Program-made: the position numbers and the translations under genes | Assembly (NCBI GenBank): GCA_036362785.1 | Contig: CP143625.1 | Coordinates: 1,799,401 to 1,863,400 of the forward strand | Reading direction: 5' to 3' | Source: a beta proteobacterium MWH-UniP1 | GTDB lineage: Bacteria; Pseudomonadota; Gammaproteobacteria; Burkholderiales; Burkholderiaceae_A | DNA: 64,000 nucleotides | Shown: positions 46,218 through 55,562 of the stretch, one piece after another | Position numbering within the stretch: position 1 is the stretch's first letter | Layout: every line of letters begins with the position of its first letter | Notes under the pieces: generated by a model | What the model saw: only the letters and a program-made list of their open reading frames with translations | Databases searched by the model: none | What the model was told of the DNA's origin: nothing

Positions 46218-49160
46218 TCACTGACAAGCCTCGCACTCTGGATTGTCGATGGAGCAAAACTTCACATCGCTGCCGGCAGCCGAATCGGCAACTGCACCAG
46301 CGACAACACCGCCCGCGACTGGCACTGCATTTAACTGGCCGGTCGTAATGGTGGATTTCTCAGCATGCGTTGCACCCATGGTCCGCAGGTAGTAAGTTGT
46401 TTTCAGCCCGCGCAGCCAAGCGAGTTTGTAGGTTTCGTCTAGCTTTTTGCCAGAGGCCCCCGCCATGTAGATGTTGAGCGACTGGGCCTGATCGATCCAT
46501 TTCTGGCGGCGGGCAGCACACTCCACCATCCAGCGAGTGTCGACCTCAAAGGCGGTTGCATACAGCTGGCGCAGCTCAGGCGGCACCCGGTCAATCTTGG
46601 CCAAGCTGCCATCGAAGTACTTCAGATCGGCGACCATGACCTCGTCCCAAAGGCCGAGCTTCTTTAAGTCCTGCACCAGATACTCGTTGACCACCGTGAA
46701 CTCCCCAGAGAGGTTCGACTTCACGTAGAGGTTTTGATAGGTGGGCTCGATGGAGGCCGAAATGCCAACGATGTTCGAAATGGTGGCGGTCGGCGCGATG
46801 GCCACGCAGTTGGAATTGCGCATCCCATGGGTCTTGATTCGGCTGCGCAGCGACTCCCAGTCCAGGGTCGATGACATATCCACTTCCACATAGCCGCCAC
46901 GCTCGTCGGCTAACATCTTCAGGGTGTCGAGCGGCAAAATGCCACGGTCCCAGAGCGAGCCACGGAACGAGGAATACGCGCCGCGCTCTTCTGCCAACTC
47001 GGTGGAAGCCCAATAGGCGTTGTAGCAGACCGCCTCCATGGAACGGTCTGCGAACTCCACGGCCTCTTGGCTAGCGTAGGGCACGCGCATGGCGTGCAGG
47101 GCCTCTTGGAAGCCCATGATGCCCAGGCCGACCGGGCGGTGACGGATGTTCGAGTTACGGGCCTTGGCAACCGCGTAGTAGTTGATGTCGATCACGTTGT
47201 CGAGCATCCGCATGGCCGTTTTAATGGTGCGATGGATCTTGTCGAGATCGAGCTCAAGTCCGGGCCGGCCAACGGCAGGCTTTAAGTGATGGACCAGGTT
47301 GACCGAACCCAGGTTGCAGACGGCAATCTCGCTGTCATTGGTATTGAGCGTGATCTCCGTGCAGAGATTGGATGAATGCACCACGCCAACATGCTGCTGG
47401 GGGCTGCGAATATTGCAGGGATCTTTGAAGGTGATCCAGGGGTGGCCCGTCTCAAAGAGCATGGTCAACATCTTGCGCCACAAAGACAGGGCCGGCATGC
47501 GCTTGAAGTGTTTGATGTCACCACGGTCAGCCTTGGCTTCATAGGCCACATAGGCCTCTTCAAACGCCTTGCCGAACTTGTCGTGAAGGTCTGGCACATC
47601 CGAAGGCGAAAAGAGCGTCCACTCACCGGCTTCCATGACCCGCTTCATGAAGAGGTCAGGAATCCAGTTGGCGGTGTTCATGTCGTGGGTGCGACGGCGA
47701 TCGTCACCGGTGTTCTTGCGCAGCTCCAGGAATTCTTCCACGTCCAGGTGCCAGGACTCGAGATAAGTGCAGACCGCGCCCTTGCGCTTGCCACCCTGGT
47801 TCACGGCAACCGCCGTGTCGTTGACGACTTTCAGAAAAGGCACCACACCCTGGCTCTTGCCGTTGGTTCCCTTGATATGGGCGCCAAGTGCACGCACCGG
47901 CGTCCAGTCATTGCCCAGGCCGCCCGCATATTTGGCGAGCAGGGCATTTTCTTTGATCGCCTCGTAGATGCCATCGAGATCATCGGCCACCGTTGACAGG
48001 TAGCAAGACGACAGCTGGGAGTGGGTGGTGCCCGAGTTAAAGAGGGTTGGTGTTGAGCTCATGAAATCAAAGCTCGACAGCAGCTGATAAAACTCAATGG
48101 CTCGGTCTTCACGGTTTAGCTCATTTAAGGCCAGGCCCATGGCGACCCGCATGAAAAATGCCTGAGGCATCTCGATACGGCGGCCCTCGCCGCTGAAATT
48201 GTCGTTGCGATCAATCAGGAAATAGCGGTCATACAGGGTCTGCAGGCCCAAGTAATCAAACTGCAGGTCGCGCTTGGCATCAATCGCTGCAGCCATTTTC
48301 TGCAGGTCAAAACGGGAGAGCTCTTCGTTTAGTAGGCCAATCTCGACGCCCTTCTTGATGAATCGAGGGAAGTACTCCTTGTAGCGACTAGACATTTCGG
48401 CCTGCGGGACATCGGCCTGCAGGATTTCCTTGCGAATCGTGTGCAGCAACAGACGGGCGGTGACTTTTGCATAGGCGGGATCCTTTTCAACAAGTGCGCG
48501 GGCCGCCAGGATGGCGGATTTGAAGACCTCTTCGAGCGGCACACCGTCATAGAGATTCTTAACGGTGTCTTCCATCACGGCGTCAGCGCTGACCGCATCG
48601 CCAAGCTCGGCGCATGCCGAGGTGATGATGTCGCGCAGCCAAGCCTGATTGAGTGGCTGTGGCTGGCCGTCGACCAGCATACGCAGTGCTGTGGGTGCAT
48701 GCTCGACCGAAGATGGGTCTGCCTTTTGTTTGGCGGCACGCTCCTGAGCGCGACGCTCGCGATACAGCACATAAGCGCGGGCCACTTCGTGCTCGCCCGA
48801 ACGCATCAGGCCAAGTTCGACTTGGTCTTGGATGTCTTCAATATGCAGGGTGCCGCCAGCCGGCAGGCGGCGCAACAGGGCCATCACCACCTGATTGGTG
48901 AGTGACTCCGTGATCTCGCGAATACGTGCAGAAGCCGCACCCTGGTTGCCCTGAACAGCCAAAAAGGCCTTGGTCATGGCCACCTGAATTTTGGATGGCT
49001 CAAACCCAACAACGGCTCCGTTTCGCCGAATGATCTTAATGTCCGAGATATTGGCCTGCGCAGACAGTCCGCCCAAGGTTTGACCCGACTCGCCCATGCT
49101 GCCTGGCATGACGCCAGATGGGGGGTTGGTGGTTTGTGATTCTGCGCTCCATTGCATCAT
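46218..49160 (-). CDS. nrdA: Class I ribonucleotide reductase alpha subunit
   Basis: A 980-residue catalytic subunit that reduces ribonucleoside diphosphates. The N-terminus carries an ATP-cone (about residues 30-135: IKIIRRNGAVVGFEPSKIQ) and possibly a second, degenerate one before the core. Active-site features are the first Cys in SSCYLST, N-x-C-x-E as SNLCTEI, the second Cys in AVCNLGSVN, and the redox pair at the C-terminus (CEACQ). GAGGGAG precedes the tandem ATG ATG. The upstream region holds a promoter and two candidate NrdR boxes. Confidence 0.97.
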   Translation of the reverse strand: MMQWSAESQTTNPPSGVMPGSMGESGQTLGGLSAQANISDIKIIRRNGAVVGFEPSKIQVAMTKAFLAVQGNQGAASARIREITESLTNQVVMALLRRLPAGGTLHIEDIQDQVELGLMRSGEHEVARAYVLYRERRAQERAAKQKADPSSVEHAPTALRMLVDGQPQPLNQAWLRDIITSACAELGDAVSADAVMEDTVKNLYDGVPLEEVFKSAILAARALVEKDPAYAKVTARLLLHTIRKEILQADVPQAEMSSRYKEYFPRFIKKGVEIGLLNEELSRFDLQKMAAAIDAKRDLQFDYLGLQTLYDRYFLIDRNDNFSGEGRRIEMPQAFFMRVAMGLALNELNREDRAIEFYQLLSSFDFMSSTPTLFNSGTTHSQLSSCYLSTVADDLDGIYEAIKENALLAKYAGGLGNDWTPVRALGAHIKGTNGKSQGVVPFLKVVNDTAVAVNQGGKRKGAVCTYLESWHLDVEEFLELRKNTGDDRRRTHDMNTANWIPDLFMKRVMEAGEWTLFSPSDVPDLHDKFGKAFEEAYVAYEAKADRGDIKHFKRMPALSLWRKMLTMLFETGHPWITFKDPCNIRSPQQHVGVVHSSNLCTEITLNTNDSEIAVCNLGSVNLVHHLKPAVGRPGLELDLDKIHRTIKTAMRMLDNVIDINYYAVAKARNSNIRHRPVGLGIMGFQEALHAMRVPYASQEAVEFADRSMEAVCYNAYWASTELAEERGAYSSFRGSLWDRGILPLDTLKMLADERGGYVEVDMSSTLDWESLRSRIKTHGMRNSNCVAIAPTATISNIVGISASIEPTYQNLYVKSNLSGEFTVVNEYLVQDLKKLGLWDEVMVADLKYFDGSLAKIDRVPPELRQLYATAFEVDTRWMVECAARRQKWIDQAQSLNIYMAGASGKKLDETYKLAWLRGLKTTYYLRTMGATHAEKSTITTGQLNAVPVAGGVVAGAVADSAAGSDVKFCSIDNPECEACQ

Positions 49161-49234
49161 GGACGAACTCCCTCAATTTATTGATTTGTTTGGTGGTGGT
49201 TGCGATCGGGGCGCTACGACGGGGCGCCTAAAAA

Positions 49235-49282
49235 CACTAGATCTAGTAGTTTTTATGTCGTTCGGGACCTAATTCTAGTAGT
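49235..49282. promoter_or_regulatory. Two candidate NrdR boxes upstream of nrdA
   Basis: Box 1 contains the perfect 12-base palindrome ACTAGATCTAGT (49236-49247). Box 2 (49267-49282, ending TTCTAGTAGT) matches box 1 (49235-49250) at 12 of 16 positions. Their centres are 32 bp apart, about three helical turns, which is how NrdR box pairs are usually arranged. Box 2 covers the predicted -10 of nrdA. The palindrome resembles published NrdR consensus sites, but I could not score it. Confidence 0.6.
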
Positions 49283-49301
49283 CAGGAGAAAAACGGAGCA
49301 A
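49272..49301 (-). promoter_or_regulatory. Predicted nrdA promoter
   Basis: On the minus strand, TTGCTC (49301-49296) and TAGAAT (49277-49272) are 18 bases apart. The leader to the nrdA ATG at 49160 would be about 105 bases. The -10 lies inside the second candidate NrdR box, which fits direct repression. Confidence 0.5.
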
Positions 49302-49481
49302 GTGCTTTTTTTTGAGAAAAAACCCCCAGAGACACCGCATCTTCAGCCCAAAGCCTTATGCCAATTGGAAAAAATATTGAAGGCCCATATAGAGCGGGGC
49401 TTGCAGACAGAAAAGTCCGAGAAAGGCGCTTAAATTGGGCCTCTCCCAAACAAGCGCTTCGTTAGAACTGCGGAAAAACCC

Positions 49482-50072
49482 TTAGAGCGAATCCGGCAAT
49501 GGCCGATGCAAAACACAGCCTCGGTTTTTCAATCGGCCAAGAAAGTCAGACCAAGAGAAGTTTGGTCCAGGGTCTGTCTTGCGACCAGGTGCGATATCGC
49601 TGTGGCCGGCTACCCATCGCAGGCTAGGAAGTTGATCGGCGATCGCCGCCGACAATTTGGCGAGCTGGGTCATCTGCACTTCGGCGAAAGCATCTGAATC
49701 ACAGCCTTCCAACTCGATCCCCACTGAAAAATCATTACAGGCTGTGCGCCCCTGAAATGCTGACTGACCAGCATGCCAAGCCCGCCCATAGAGACCAACA
49801 AATTGAACGATCACCCCATCACGTCGAATGAAAAAGTGTGACGAGACCCGAAGCCCCGCCAAATCCGAAAATGACGGATGGGCCTGTAGATCAAGCCGGC
49901 CTTGAAACAAGGCCTCGATGTGGCCGCCTCCATAGACTCCTGCAGGCAGACTAATGTTGTGAATGACCAAAAGATCGATGGGCAGCCCGGTAGGCCGCTC
50001 ATCTGCATGAGGCGATGGGATTTTTTCTGCGCCATCGATCAACCAGCCCTGGGCATCAAATCGAAGCTCCAT
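49482..50072 (-). CDS. ampD: 1,6-anhydro-N-acetylmuramyl-L-alanine amidase AmpD
   Basis: A 196-residue cytoplasmic amidase_2 protein that removes the peptide from anhydroMurNAc-peptides during peptidoglycan recycling. Zinc ligands are His38 (LVIHNISLP), the His of AGHSDIAPGRK and the Asp of KTDPGP; the catalytic Glu is in VGIELEG. AmpD length and the PGRKTDPGPNF motif separate it from the secreted AmiD. The ATG at 50072 was chosen over an in-frame TTG at 50078. It completes, with anmK and mpl, three recycling genes in the window. Confidence 0.95.
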   Translation of the reverse strand: MELRFDAQGWLIDGAEKIPSPHADERPTGLPIDLLVIHNISLPAGVYGGGHIEALFQGRLDLQAHPSFSDLAGLRVSSHFFIRRDGVIVQFVGLYGRAWHAGQSAFQGRTACNDFSVGIELEGCDSDAFAEVQMTQLAKLSAAIADQLPSLRWVAGHSDIAPGRKTDPGPNFSWSDFLGRLKNRGCVLHRPLPDSL

Positions 50073-50113
50073 GTTCAAAACCCGTGGCGCAATCGAACGC
50101 TTAGAAAAATGGG

Positions 50114-50338
50114 CTATCGGGGGCCAAGATTACGATGGGTCATGCTGCAATAGCCCTGGCCCTCTTTCCAAACGGCATCGGTTGCAGGAAGCCTTGCGCC
50201 GCAGTGGGCGCATTGAATCAGTTTGGCCTGATTGGCCGCCTGATCGCTCGGGGGTGGTCTGCGTGAGCCCATGGTTTTTTTCAGCAGCCATAAACCAAGG
50301 CCCACCAACACCATGATGATCAGAATGCGTCCGAGCAT
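50114..50338 (-). CDS. PP0621-like small membrane protein with a Cys-rich tail
   Basis: A 74-residue protein: an N-terminal transmembrane helix (residues 4-20), a short polar linker, and a C-terminal putative metal site CAHCGARLP...YCS..HR. This is the layout of the conserved PP0621 family of beta- and gammaproteobacteria; its function is unknown. It lies 9 bases after the ccsA-like gene and 41 bases before ampD, and all three probably form one transcript. Confidence 0.85.
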   Translation of the reverse strand: MLGRILIIMVLVGLGLWLLKKTMGSRRPPPSDQAANQAKLIQCAHCGARLPATDAVWKEGQGYCSMTHRNLGPR

Positions 50339-50347
50339 GGCTATTCC

Positions 50348-51178
50348 TTATCGCTTGAGCAAGACTTCTAAAACGAAACTCGAGCCCACATAGGCCAGCA
50401 GCAGCGCAATAAATCCCGCAAGTGTCCAACGTGCAGCCACCTTGCCGCGCCAGCCCCACCAGCGATGGCCCAGCAGTAGGGTCAACGACAGACACCAAGA
50501 GGCGATCGTAAAGACCGTCTTGTGGTCCCAACGCAGCAAGCCATAGCCACGCTCAAGGCTAACCGCCATTCCAGAAATCAGGGTGAACGTCACCAGTGCA
50601 AAGCCAAAGAAGACCACGCGAACCAGCATCTGATCCAGGCCAATCAAGGGTGGCAGGCCCTGCCACCAGCCAGGCTGATCGATTGAAAACTTGCGTGTCT
50701 GATGCAGCGCCTTTTCCATGGCCAACATGACCAGGGCCGTGGCAGCGGCAATCGTGAACGTGCTGTAGGCCAGCATGGCCAAAAGCAAATGAATGCGAAA
50801 GACGCCGTCCACCGAGCTAGTCAGCAGCCTGCCCGGAAAGACCATGGGCAACACGACCGACACCGCTGCCGCGATGAATACACCACGTGTAATCGGCGGC
50901 AGTCGCTGAAACCAAGACTCAATCCAAAGCAGCACCACCGCCAGCCAGAGCGTCCAGGAAATCGAGATGGCAAAGCCAAACTTCAGGCCATTTTGATGAA
51001 ACCAGTTGGGCAGTAGCGATGCGCCATGCAGCCCAATCACCAGAAGCAGGCCAATCTGGCCAGCCCGGGACGCCAAGGGCATCACCGCAGCCTGGCCGCT
51101 AGAGCGGTGCAGCCAGGCCAGGCCAAAATAGCCGATGCCAGCAAGCAGGGTCACAGCGCCGTAAAATGTGGTTTCCAT
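50348..51178 (-). CDS. CcsA/YpjD family inner-membrane protein (cytochrome c assembly type)
   Basis: A 276-residue protein with about eight transmembrane helices. It matches the COG4137/YpjD group of the CcsA/HemX superfamily, which next to ffh is a common proteobacterial arrangement. The CcsA-like feature is GYGLLRWDHKTVFTIASW, where the WD(H/N)K context carries a conserved His. A role in heme or cytochrome c assembly is inferred from the superfamily. The ATG at 51178 lies 22 bases from the divergent ffh start; the longer frame is antisense to ffh. Confidence 0.85.
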   Translation of the reverse strand: METTFYGAVTLLAGIGYFGLAWLHRSSGQAAVMPLASRAGQIGLLLVIGLHGASLLPNWFHQNGLKFGFAISISWTLWLAVVLLWIESWFQRLPPITRGVFIAAAVSVVLPMVFPGRLLTSSVDGVFRIHLLLAMLAYSTFTIAAATALVMLAMEKALHQTRKFSIDQPGWWQGLPPLIGLDQMLVRVVFFGFALVTFTLISGMAVSLERGYGLLRWDHKTVFTIASWCLSLTLLLGHRWWGWRGKVAARWTLAGFIALLLAYVGSSFVLEVLLKR

Positions 51179-51200
51179 ACTGATTGCAGTGTAGCGCAGC

Positions 51201-52604
51201 ATGCTCGAAAACCTAACTGAACGGCTCGCCCGGGTTGTCAAGACCATCAAGGGTGAGGCCCGCCTGACCGAATCCAACACGCAGGACATGCTGCGTGAAG
51301 TTCGGCTCGCGCTTTTGGATGCCGACGTTGCGCTCCATGTGGTCAAAGACTTTATCGCCAAGGTCAAGGAAAAGGCCCTTGGTGAAGAAGTTCAGAGCAG
51401 CCTGACACCGGGCCAGGCGCTGGTGGGCATTGTGAACCGCGAGCTTGTGGCCCTGATGGCGGGCGAAGACGATCCGCTCCAACTGCGCCGCGGCCTGAAT
51501 CTGGCCACCACACCGCCCGCGATTGTCTTGATGGCCGGCCTTCAGGGTGCCGGTAAAACCACCACCGTCGGCAAGCTCGCCAAATGGCTTAAAGAAACTC
51601 AGAAGAAAAAAGTACTCACCGTCTCTTGTGACGTCTACCGACCCGCCGCCATTGAGCAGCTGCGTCTGGTCAGTGAGCAGGCCGGGGTGGACTTCTTCCC
51701 CACGCCCGAGAATGCCAAGCCAGTCGATATCGCCAAGGCGGCGGTGGATTGGGCCAAGCGCCATCTGCATGATGTGGTCTTGGTCGATACGGCTGGTCGA
51801 TTGGCCATTGACGAAGCCATGATGCAAGAGATCGCCGCACTGCATCGGGCACTCAATCCAATTGAAACGCTCTTTACCGTCGATGCCATGCAGGGCCAAG
51901 ACGCGGTCCGGACCGCATCGGCGTTTAAAGACACCATTCCGCTCACCGGCGTCATGCTGACCAAGATCGATGGCGATTCCCGTGGCGGCGCGGTGCTCTC
52001 CGTTCGTGCCGTGACCGGCTGCCCCATTAAGTTCGTCGGCACATCAGAAAAAATTGATGGCCTAGAAGCCTTTGATGCCGAGCGGATGGCCAACCGTATT
52101 CTGGGCATGGGTGACATTCTGGCGATCGTTGAACAGGCCCAGAAAACCGTTGATCTGAAATCGGCCGAGAAGATGGCCGAGAAATTTAAGTCGGGCGGCA
52201 AATTCGACTTAAATGATTTCAAAATGCAGATCGGCCAGATGCGCAATATGGGCGGCTTATCGAACCTGATTGATAAGCTTCCCGCCCAAATGCAGCAGGC
52301 GGCCAAAGGTGCTGATCTCTCCCAAGCTGAAAAATCCATTCCTCGCATGGAAGGCATCATTAATTCCATGACCCCAAAAGAGCGGGCCCATCCTGAACTA
52401 CTCAAAGCCAGCCGCAAACGCCGCATTGCCGCAGGCGCTGGTGTGAGCGTGCAAGAGGTCAACCGCATGCTCAATCAGTTTGAGCAGATGCAAGACATGA
52501 TGAAGAAAATGCAAAAGGGTGGCATGGCCAAGATGATGCGGGCCATGGGCGCCATGAAGGGCTTGGGTGGCATTGGCGGCATGGGTGGGTTTGGAAAACG
52601 ATGA
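51201..52604 (+). CDS. ffh: Signal recognition particle protein Ffh
   Basis: A 467-residue SRP54 GTPase. The N domain is followed by the G domain with GLQGAGKTTTVGKLA (P-loop), DVYRPAAIEQL and DTAGRL, then a Met-rich M domain (about 300-467) ending in a Gly/Met-rich tail (GGIGGMGGFGKR). With 4.5S RNA it directs membrane proteins to FtsY/SecYEG. The stop overlaps an out-of-frame ATG (ATGA), and the TRAP dctQ gene begins about 25 bases later. Confidence 0.98.
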   Translation: MLENLTERLARVVKTIKGEARLTESNTQDMLREVRLALLDADVALHVVKDFIAKVKEKALGEEVQSSLTPGQALVGIVNRELVALMAGEDDPLQLRRGLNLATTPPAIVLMAGLQGAGKTTTVGKLAKWLKETQKKKVLTVSCDVYRPAAIEQLRLVSEQAGVDFFPTPENAKPVDIAKAAVDWAKRHLHDVVLVDTAGRLAIDEAMMQEIAALHRALNPIETLFTVDAMQGQDAVRTASAFKDTIPLTGVMLTKIDGDSRGGAVLSVRAVTGCPIKFVGTSEKIDGLEAFDAERMANRILGMGDILAIVEQAQKTVDLKSAEKMAEKFKSGGKFDLNDFKMQIGQMRNMGGLSNLIDKLPAQMQQAAKGADLSQAEKSIPRMEGIINSMTPKERAHPELLKASRKRRIAAGAGVSVQEVNRMLNQFEQMQDMMKKMQKGGMAKMMRAMGAMKGLGGIGGMGGFGKR

Positions 52605-52629
52605 AATTTCTCTGCAGACTGTCATTCGA

Positions 52630-53118
52630 GTGAAACGACTACCAGAAGACACCCTTGGGGCCCTGCTGCTTGCAGCCCTGCTTTTGATCACCCTGGTCAA
52701 TGTTTTTGTTCGGTATTTCACCGACCAGTCCTTTGCCTGGACCGAGGAAATCTCCAGCTTTCTAATGTTGGTGTTGTGCATGGCCGGCAGTGCTTCTGCA
52801 ATTGCCCGGGACAGCCACATTCGTGTGGAATATTTTTTCGATGGCGGTGGCGCAACGCGTCGCTCCCGACTCGCAAAAGTCTCAGCCATTGCCAATGCCC
52901 TGTTCTTTCTGGCTTTGGGCGTGCTTTCGGCACAAATGGCCTGGGATGAGTTTCGGTTTGATGACACCTCGCCTGCCATTGGCCTGCCCAAGTGGTGGTA
53001 TTCCGTCTGGCTGCCCATCTTTTGCGGAATTCTTTGTGCACGCTCGATCCAGCGTTTTCGCCAACGCGATCAAGACCAAGGCATGGTCGAACACGATCCC
53101 AGCAAAGGCAGCCTATGA
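52630..53118 (+). CDS. dctQ: TRAP transporter small membrane subunit DctQ
   Basis: A 162-residue four-helix membrane protein: LGALLLAALLLITLVNVFVRY, then AWTEEISSFLMLVLCMAGS and two further helices, the DctQ pattern. It bridges the binding protein and DctM in sodium-driven TRAP uptake of organic acids. The start is uncertain: GTG 52630 fits the protein but has no clear ribosome-binding site, while the open frame extends back into ffh to 52567. The stop overlaps the dctM ATG as ATGA. Confidence 0.88.
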   Translation: MKRLPEDTLGALLLAALLLITLVNVFVRYFTDQSFAWTEEISSFLMLVLCMAGSASAIARDSHIRVEYFFDGGGATRRSRLAKVSAIANALFFLALGVLSAQMAWDEFRFDDTSPAIGLPKWWYSVWLPIFCGILCARSIQRFRQRDQDQGMVEHDPSKGSL

Positions 53119-54413
53119 TCGGCGGGCTCTTGTTCACACTGTTTGTGGTGCTAATGCTGGCGGGCGTGCCCATCGGCGTGGCCCTGGGCATTGGCGCGGC
53201 CGTGGCGATCGGCCTGGCCAATGTGGACACCGCCACGTTCGGTTTGTTGGCGGTGCCACAGAATTTTTATGCCTCGCTGACCAAATACCCCTTACTGGCG
53301 CTGCCCATGTTCGTGCTGGTGGGATCAATCTTTGACCGCTCCGGTGTTGCGCAACGCCTAGTTAACCTCGCGATCGCACTGGTCGGCCGTGGGCCCGGCA
53401 TGTTGCCGGTGGTGGCCATTGCAGTGGCCATGTTCCTGGGCGGCATTTCGGGATCTGGCCCAGCCAATGCTGCGGCAGTGGGCGGTGTCATGATCGCGGC
53501 GATGGCGCGGGCGGGCTATCCCGCCGCATTTTCTGGCTCAGTAATCGGCGCAGCAGCTTCAACCGATATTTTGATTCCGCCATCCATCGCGCTGATTGTG
53601 TACAGCATTCTCGTGCCGAGTGCTTCGGTCCCCGCACTTTTTGCAGCAGGCATGATCCCCGGCGTGCTCGTGGGGCTTGCACTGATGATCCCTGCTTTTT
53701 GGTTATCGCGCCGACACCAATTCGGTGCCCATGAGGCCAAAGAACCAAGGCCACCTCTACTCAAAAGCCTACAAGAGGCCTCTTGGGGATTGGCTGCACC
53801 TGTATTAATTCTGGGGGGCATGCGACTGGGGTGGTTCACCCCCACAGAGGCCGCTGCCGTTGCCGTGGGCTACGGACTGTTTGTGGGGATGGTGATTCAC
53901 CGCACCATTGGCGTGCGCGATCTTGGATTGATCTTTCGCGAAGCAGCAGAGTTGTCGGCCGTGATTCTGATGATCATTGGCTTGGCATCCATTTTTGCGT
54001 ATTCACTCTCAACCCTGTCGATCATTGACCCAATCGCCAAGGCCATTCTCTCGAGCGGAATCGGCAGCGCGGCGGCCTTGGCCTGCATTGTGTTGCTGCT
54101 CTTGATCGTTGGCATGTTCTTAGATGGCGTATCCATCTTCCTGATTTTTGTGCCGCTACTCACGCCGTTTCTTCTGGCCTTTGGCTGGGATCCGGTCTGG
54201 TTTGGTATTCTCATGACCATGATGGTGGCGGTTGGCCAGTTCACACCGCCAATGGCCGTCAATCTGATGGTGTCTTGCAAGATGGCCAAGGTTTCCATCG
54301 ACCAAACATTTCCGTGGGTTTGGTGGTTCGTCATCGCCGTATTGATTGCGGTGGCCGCCGTCATCGTGTTTCCAGACTTGGCGCTCTGGCTGCCCAGATC
54401 AATGGGCTACTAA
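53115..54413 (+). CDS. dctM: TRAP transporter large membrane subunit DctM
   Basis: A 432-residue membrane protein with about twelve helices, matching DctM of the ion transporter superfamily. Conserved blocks include GGISGSGPANAAAVGGVMIA and STDILIPPSIALIVYSI; both the N- and C-terminal halves carry the pseudo-repeat ending in FTPPMAVNLMV. The ATG at 53115 follows the dctQ ATGA overlap. It forms the transport pore with DctQ. Confidence 0.94.
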   Translation: MIGGLLFTLFVVLMLAGVPIGVALGIGAAVAIGLANVDTATFGLLAVPQNFYASLTKYPLLALPMFVLVGSIFDRSGVAQRLVNLAIALVGRGPGMLPVVAIAVAMFLGGISGSGPANAAAVGGVMIAAMARAGYPAAFSGSVIGAAASTDILIPPSIALIVYSILVPSASVPALFAAGMIPGVLVGLALMIPAFWLSRRHQFGAHEAKEPRPPLLKSLQEASWGLAAPVLILGGMRLGWFTPTEAAAVAVGYGLFVGMVIHRTIGVRDLGLIFREAAELSAVILMIIGLASIFAYSLSTLSIIDPIAKAILSSGIGSAAALACIVLLLLIVGMFLDGVSIFLIFVPLLTPFLLAFGWDPVWFGILMTMMVAVGQFTPPMAVNLMVSCKMAKVSIDQTFPWVWWFVIAVLIAVAAVIVFPDLALWLPRSMGY

Positions 54414-54450
54414 ACCCGGTTTCCTTCCACATCAAAAAGGAGTTGTTCGC

Positions 54451-55506
54451 ATGACATTTCTTTCCAAATCTATGGTGCGTGGTGTCGCCCTGATCGGCAT
54501 GGCGCTTGGCTTTGGGCTGGGCGCTGCCCACGCCCAACAAGCGGCTGTCCCAGCAGGCTACAAGGCCGAGTACAAATTGTCTGTGGTGCTGGGCAACGCA
54601 TTCCCCTGGGGCAAGGGCGGCGATATCTGGGCCGATTTGGTTCGTGAGCGCACCAAGGGCCGCATCAACATCAAGATGTACCCCGGCACATCACTGGTTG
54701 GCGGTGACCAGACCCGCGAGTTCACCGCGATTCGCCAAGGCGTGATTGATATGGCGATTGGGTCTTCCATTAACTGGTCACCCCAGGTGAAAGAGCTCAA
54801 CCTCTTTTCCTTGCCTTTCCTGGTCAAAGACTTCAAATCGATTGATGCCCTAACCAGCGGCGAAGTCGGCAAAGATATTTTTGGCACCCTGGAAAAGTCT
54901 GGTGTCGTGCCACTGTCATGGGGCGAAAATGGTTTTCGTGAGCTCTCCAACTCCAAACGGGAAATTAAAGTACCGGCTGACTTAAAAGGCATGAAGATCC
55001 GTGTGGTGGGCTCCCCGCTCTTTATTGACATGTTCACTGCCCTTGGTGCCAACCCCGTGCAGATGAGCTGGGCCGACACGCAGCCAGCCTTGGCTTCGGG
55101 CGCGGTAGACGGTCAAGAAAACCCGCTGACGATTTTCACCGCAGCAAAACTTCACACCGTGGCCCAGAAGCATCTGACCATGTGGGGCTACATGATTGAC
55201 CCGCTGATTTTTGTGGTGAACAAAGAGGTGTGGAACAGCTGGACACCGGAAGACCGCGAGATCGTTCGCAAGGCCGCCATTGACGCAGGCAAACAGCAAA
55301 TCGCGATTGCCCGCACTGGTCTGGTGGAGCCCGGCAAGCCACTTCTGAAGACTATTGAGGGCCTGGGCGTAAAAGTGACCACCCCGAGTGCTGCAGATCG
55401 TGATGCTTTTGTAAAAGCCACACGCGGCGTTTACAACAAATGGAAGTCGCAGATTGGTGCCCCGCTGGTCGACAAAGCCGAAAAGAGTCTGGCTGCGGTG
55501 AAGTAA
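54451..55506 (+). CDS. dctP: TRAP transporter substrate-binding protein DctP
   Basis: A 351-residue periplasmic binding protein. Signal peptide residues 1-28 end in GAAHAQQ. The mature part has the DctP fold with the conserved Arg region KGMKIRVVGSPLF and the helix PALASGAVDGQENPLT. The substrate is probably a carboxylate, but it is not determinable. AAAAAGGAG lies 8 bases before the ATG. Last gene of dctQMP, followed by a strong bidirectional terminator. Confidence 0.94.
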   Translation: MTFLSKSMVRGVALIGMALGFGLGAAHAQQAAVPAGYKAEYKLSVVLGNAFPWGKGGDIWADLVRERTKGRINIKMYPGTSLVGGDQTREFTAIRQGVIDMAIGSSINWSPQVKELNLFSLPFLVKDFKSIDALTSGEVGKDIFGTLEKSGVVPLSWGENGFRELSNSKREIKVPADLKGMKIRVVGSPLFIDMFTALGANPVQMSWADTQPALASGAVDGQENPLTIFTAAKLHTVAQKHLTMWGYMIDPLIFVVNKEVWNSWTPEDREIVRKAAIDAGKQQIAIARTGLVEPGKPLLKTIEGLGVKVTTPSAADRDAFVKATRGVYNKWKSQIGAPLVDKAEKSLAAVK

Positions 55507-55562
55507 CAAACCCGTGTGCCGTCAACGACGTGGCCCTAGCGTCACGTCAGAATCACCGAAAC

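Larger units (their letters stand above)
49161..49481. other. Intergenic region between ampD and nrdA
   Basis: The only gap over 300 bases. The nrdA-proximal part holds the nrdA ribosome-binding site, candidate NrdR boxes and promoter. From about 49310 to 49481 there is T- and A-rich sequence and then mixed sequence in which I see no gene or clear RNA structure. Confidence 0.6.

Noticed and set aside
49200-49433. 77-codon open frame upstream of nrdA on the plus strand
   Set aside because: It runs through the nrdA promoter and NrdR-like boxes, has no ribosome-binding site or recognisable family, and begins in GC-rich regulatory sequence.
51213-51899. 228-codon frame antisense to ffh
   Set aside because: It is a shadow of the conserved ffh coding sequence with no independent family features.
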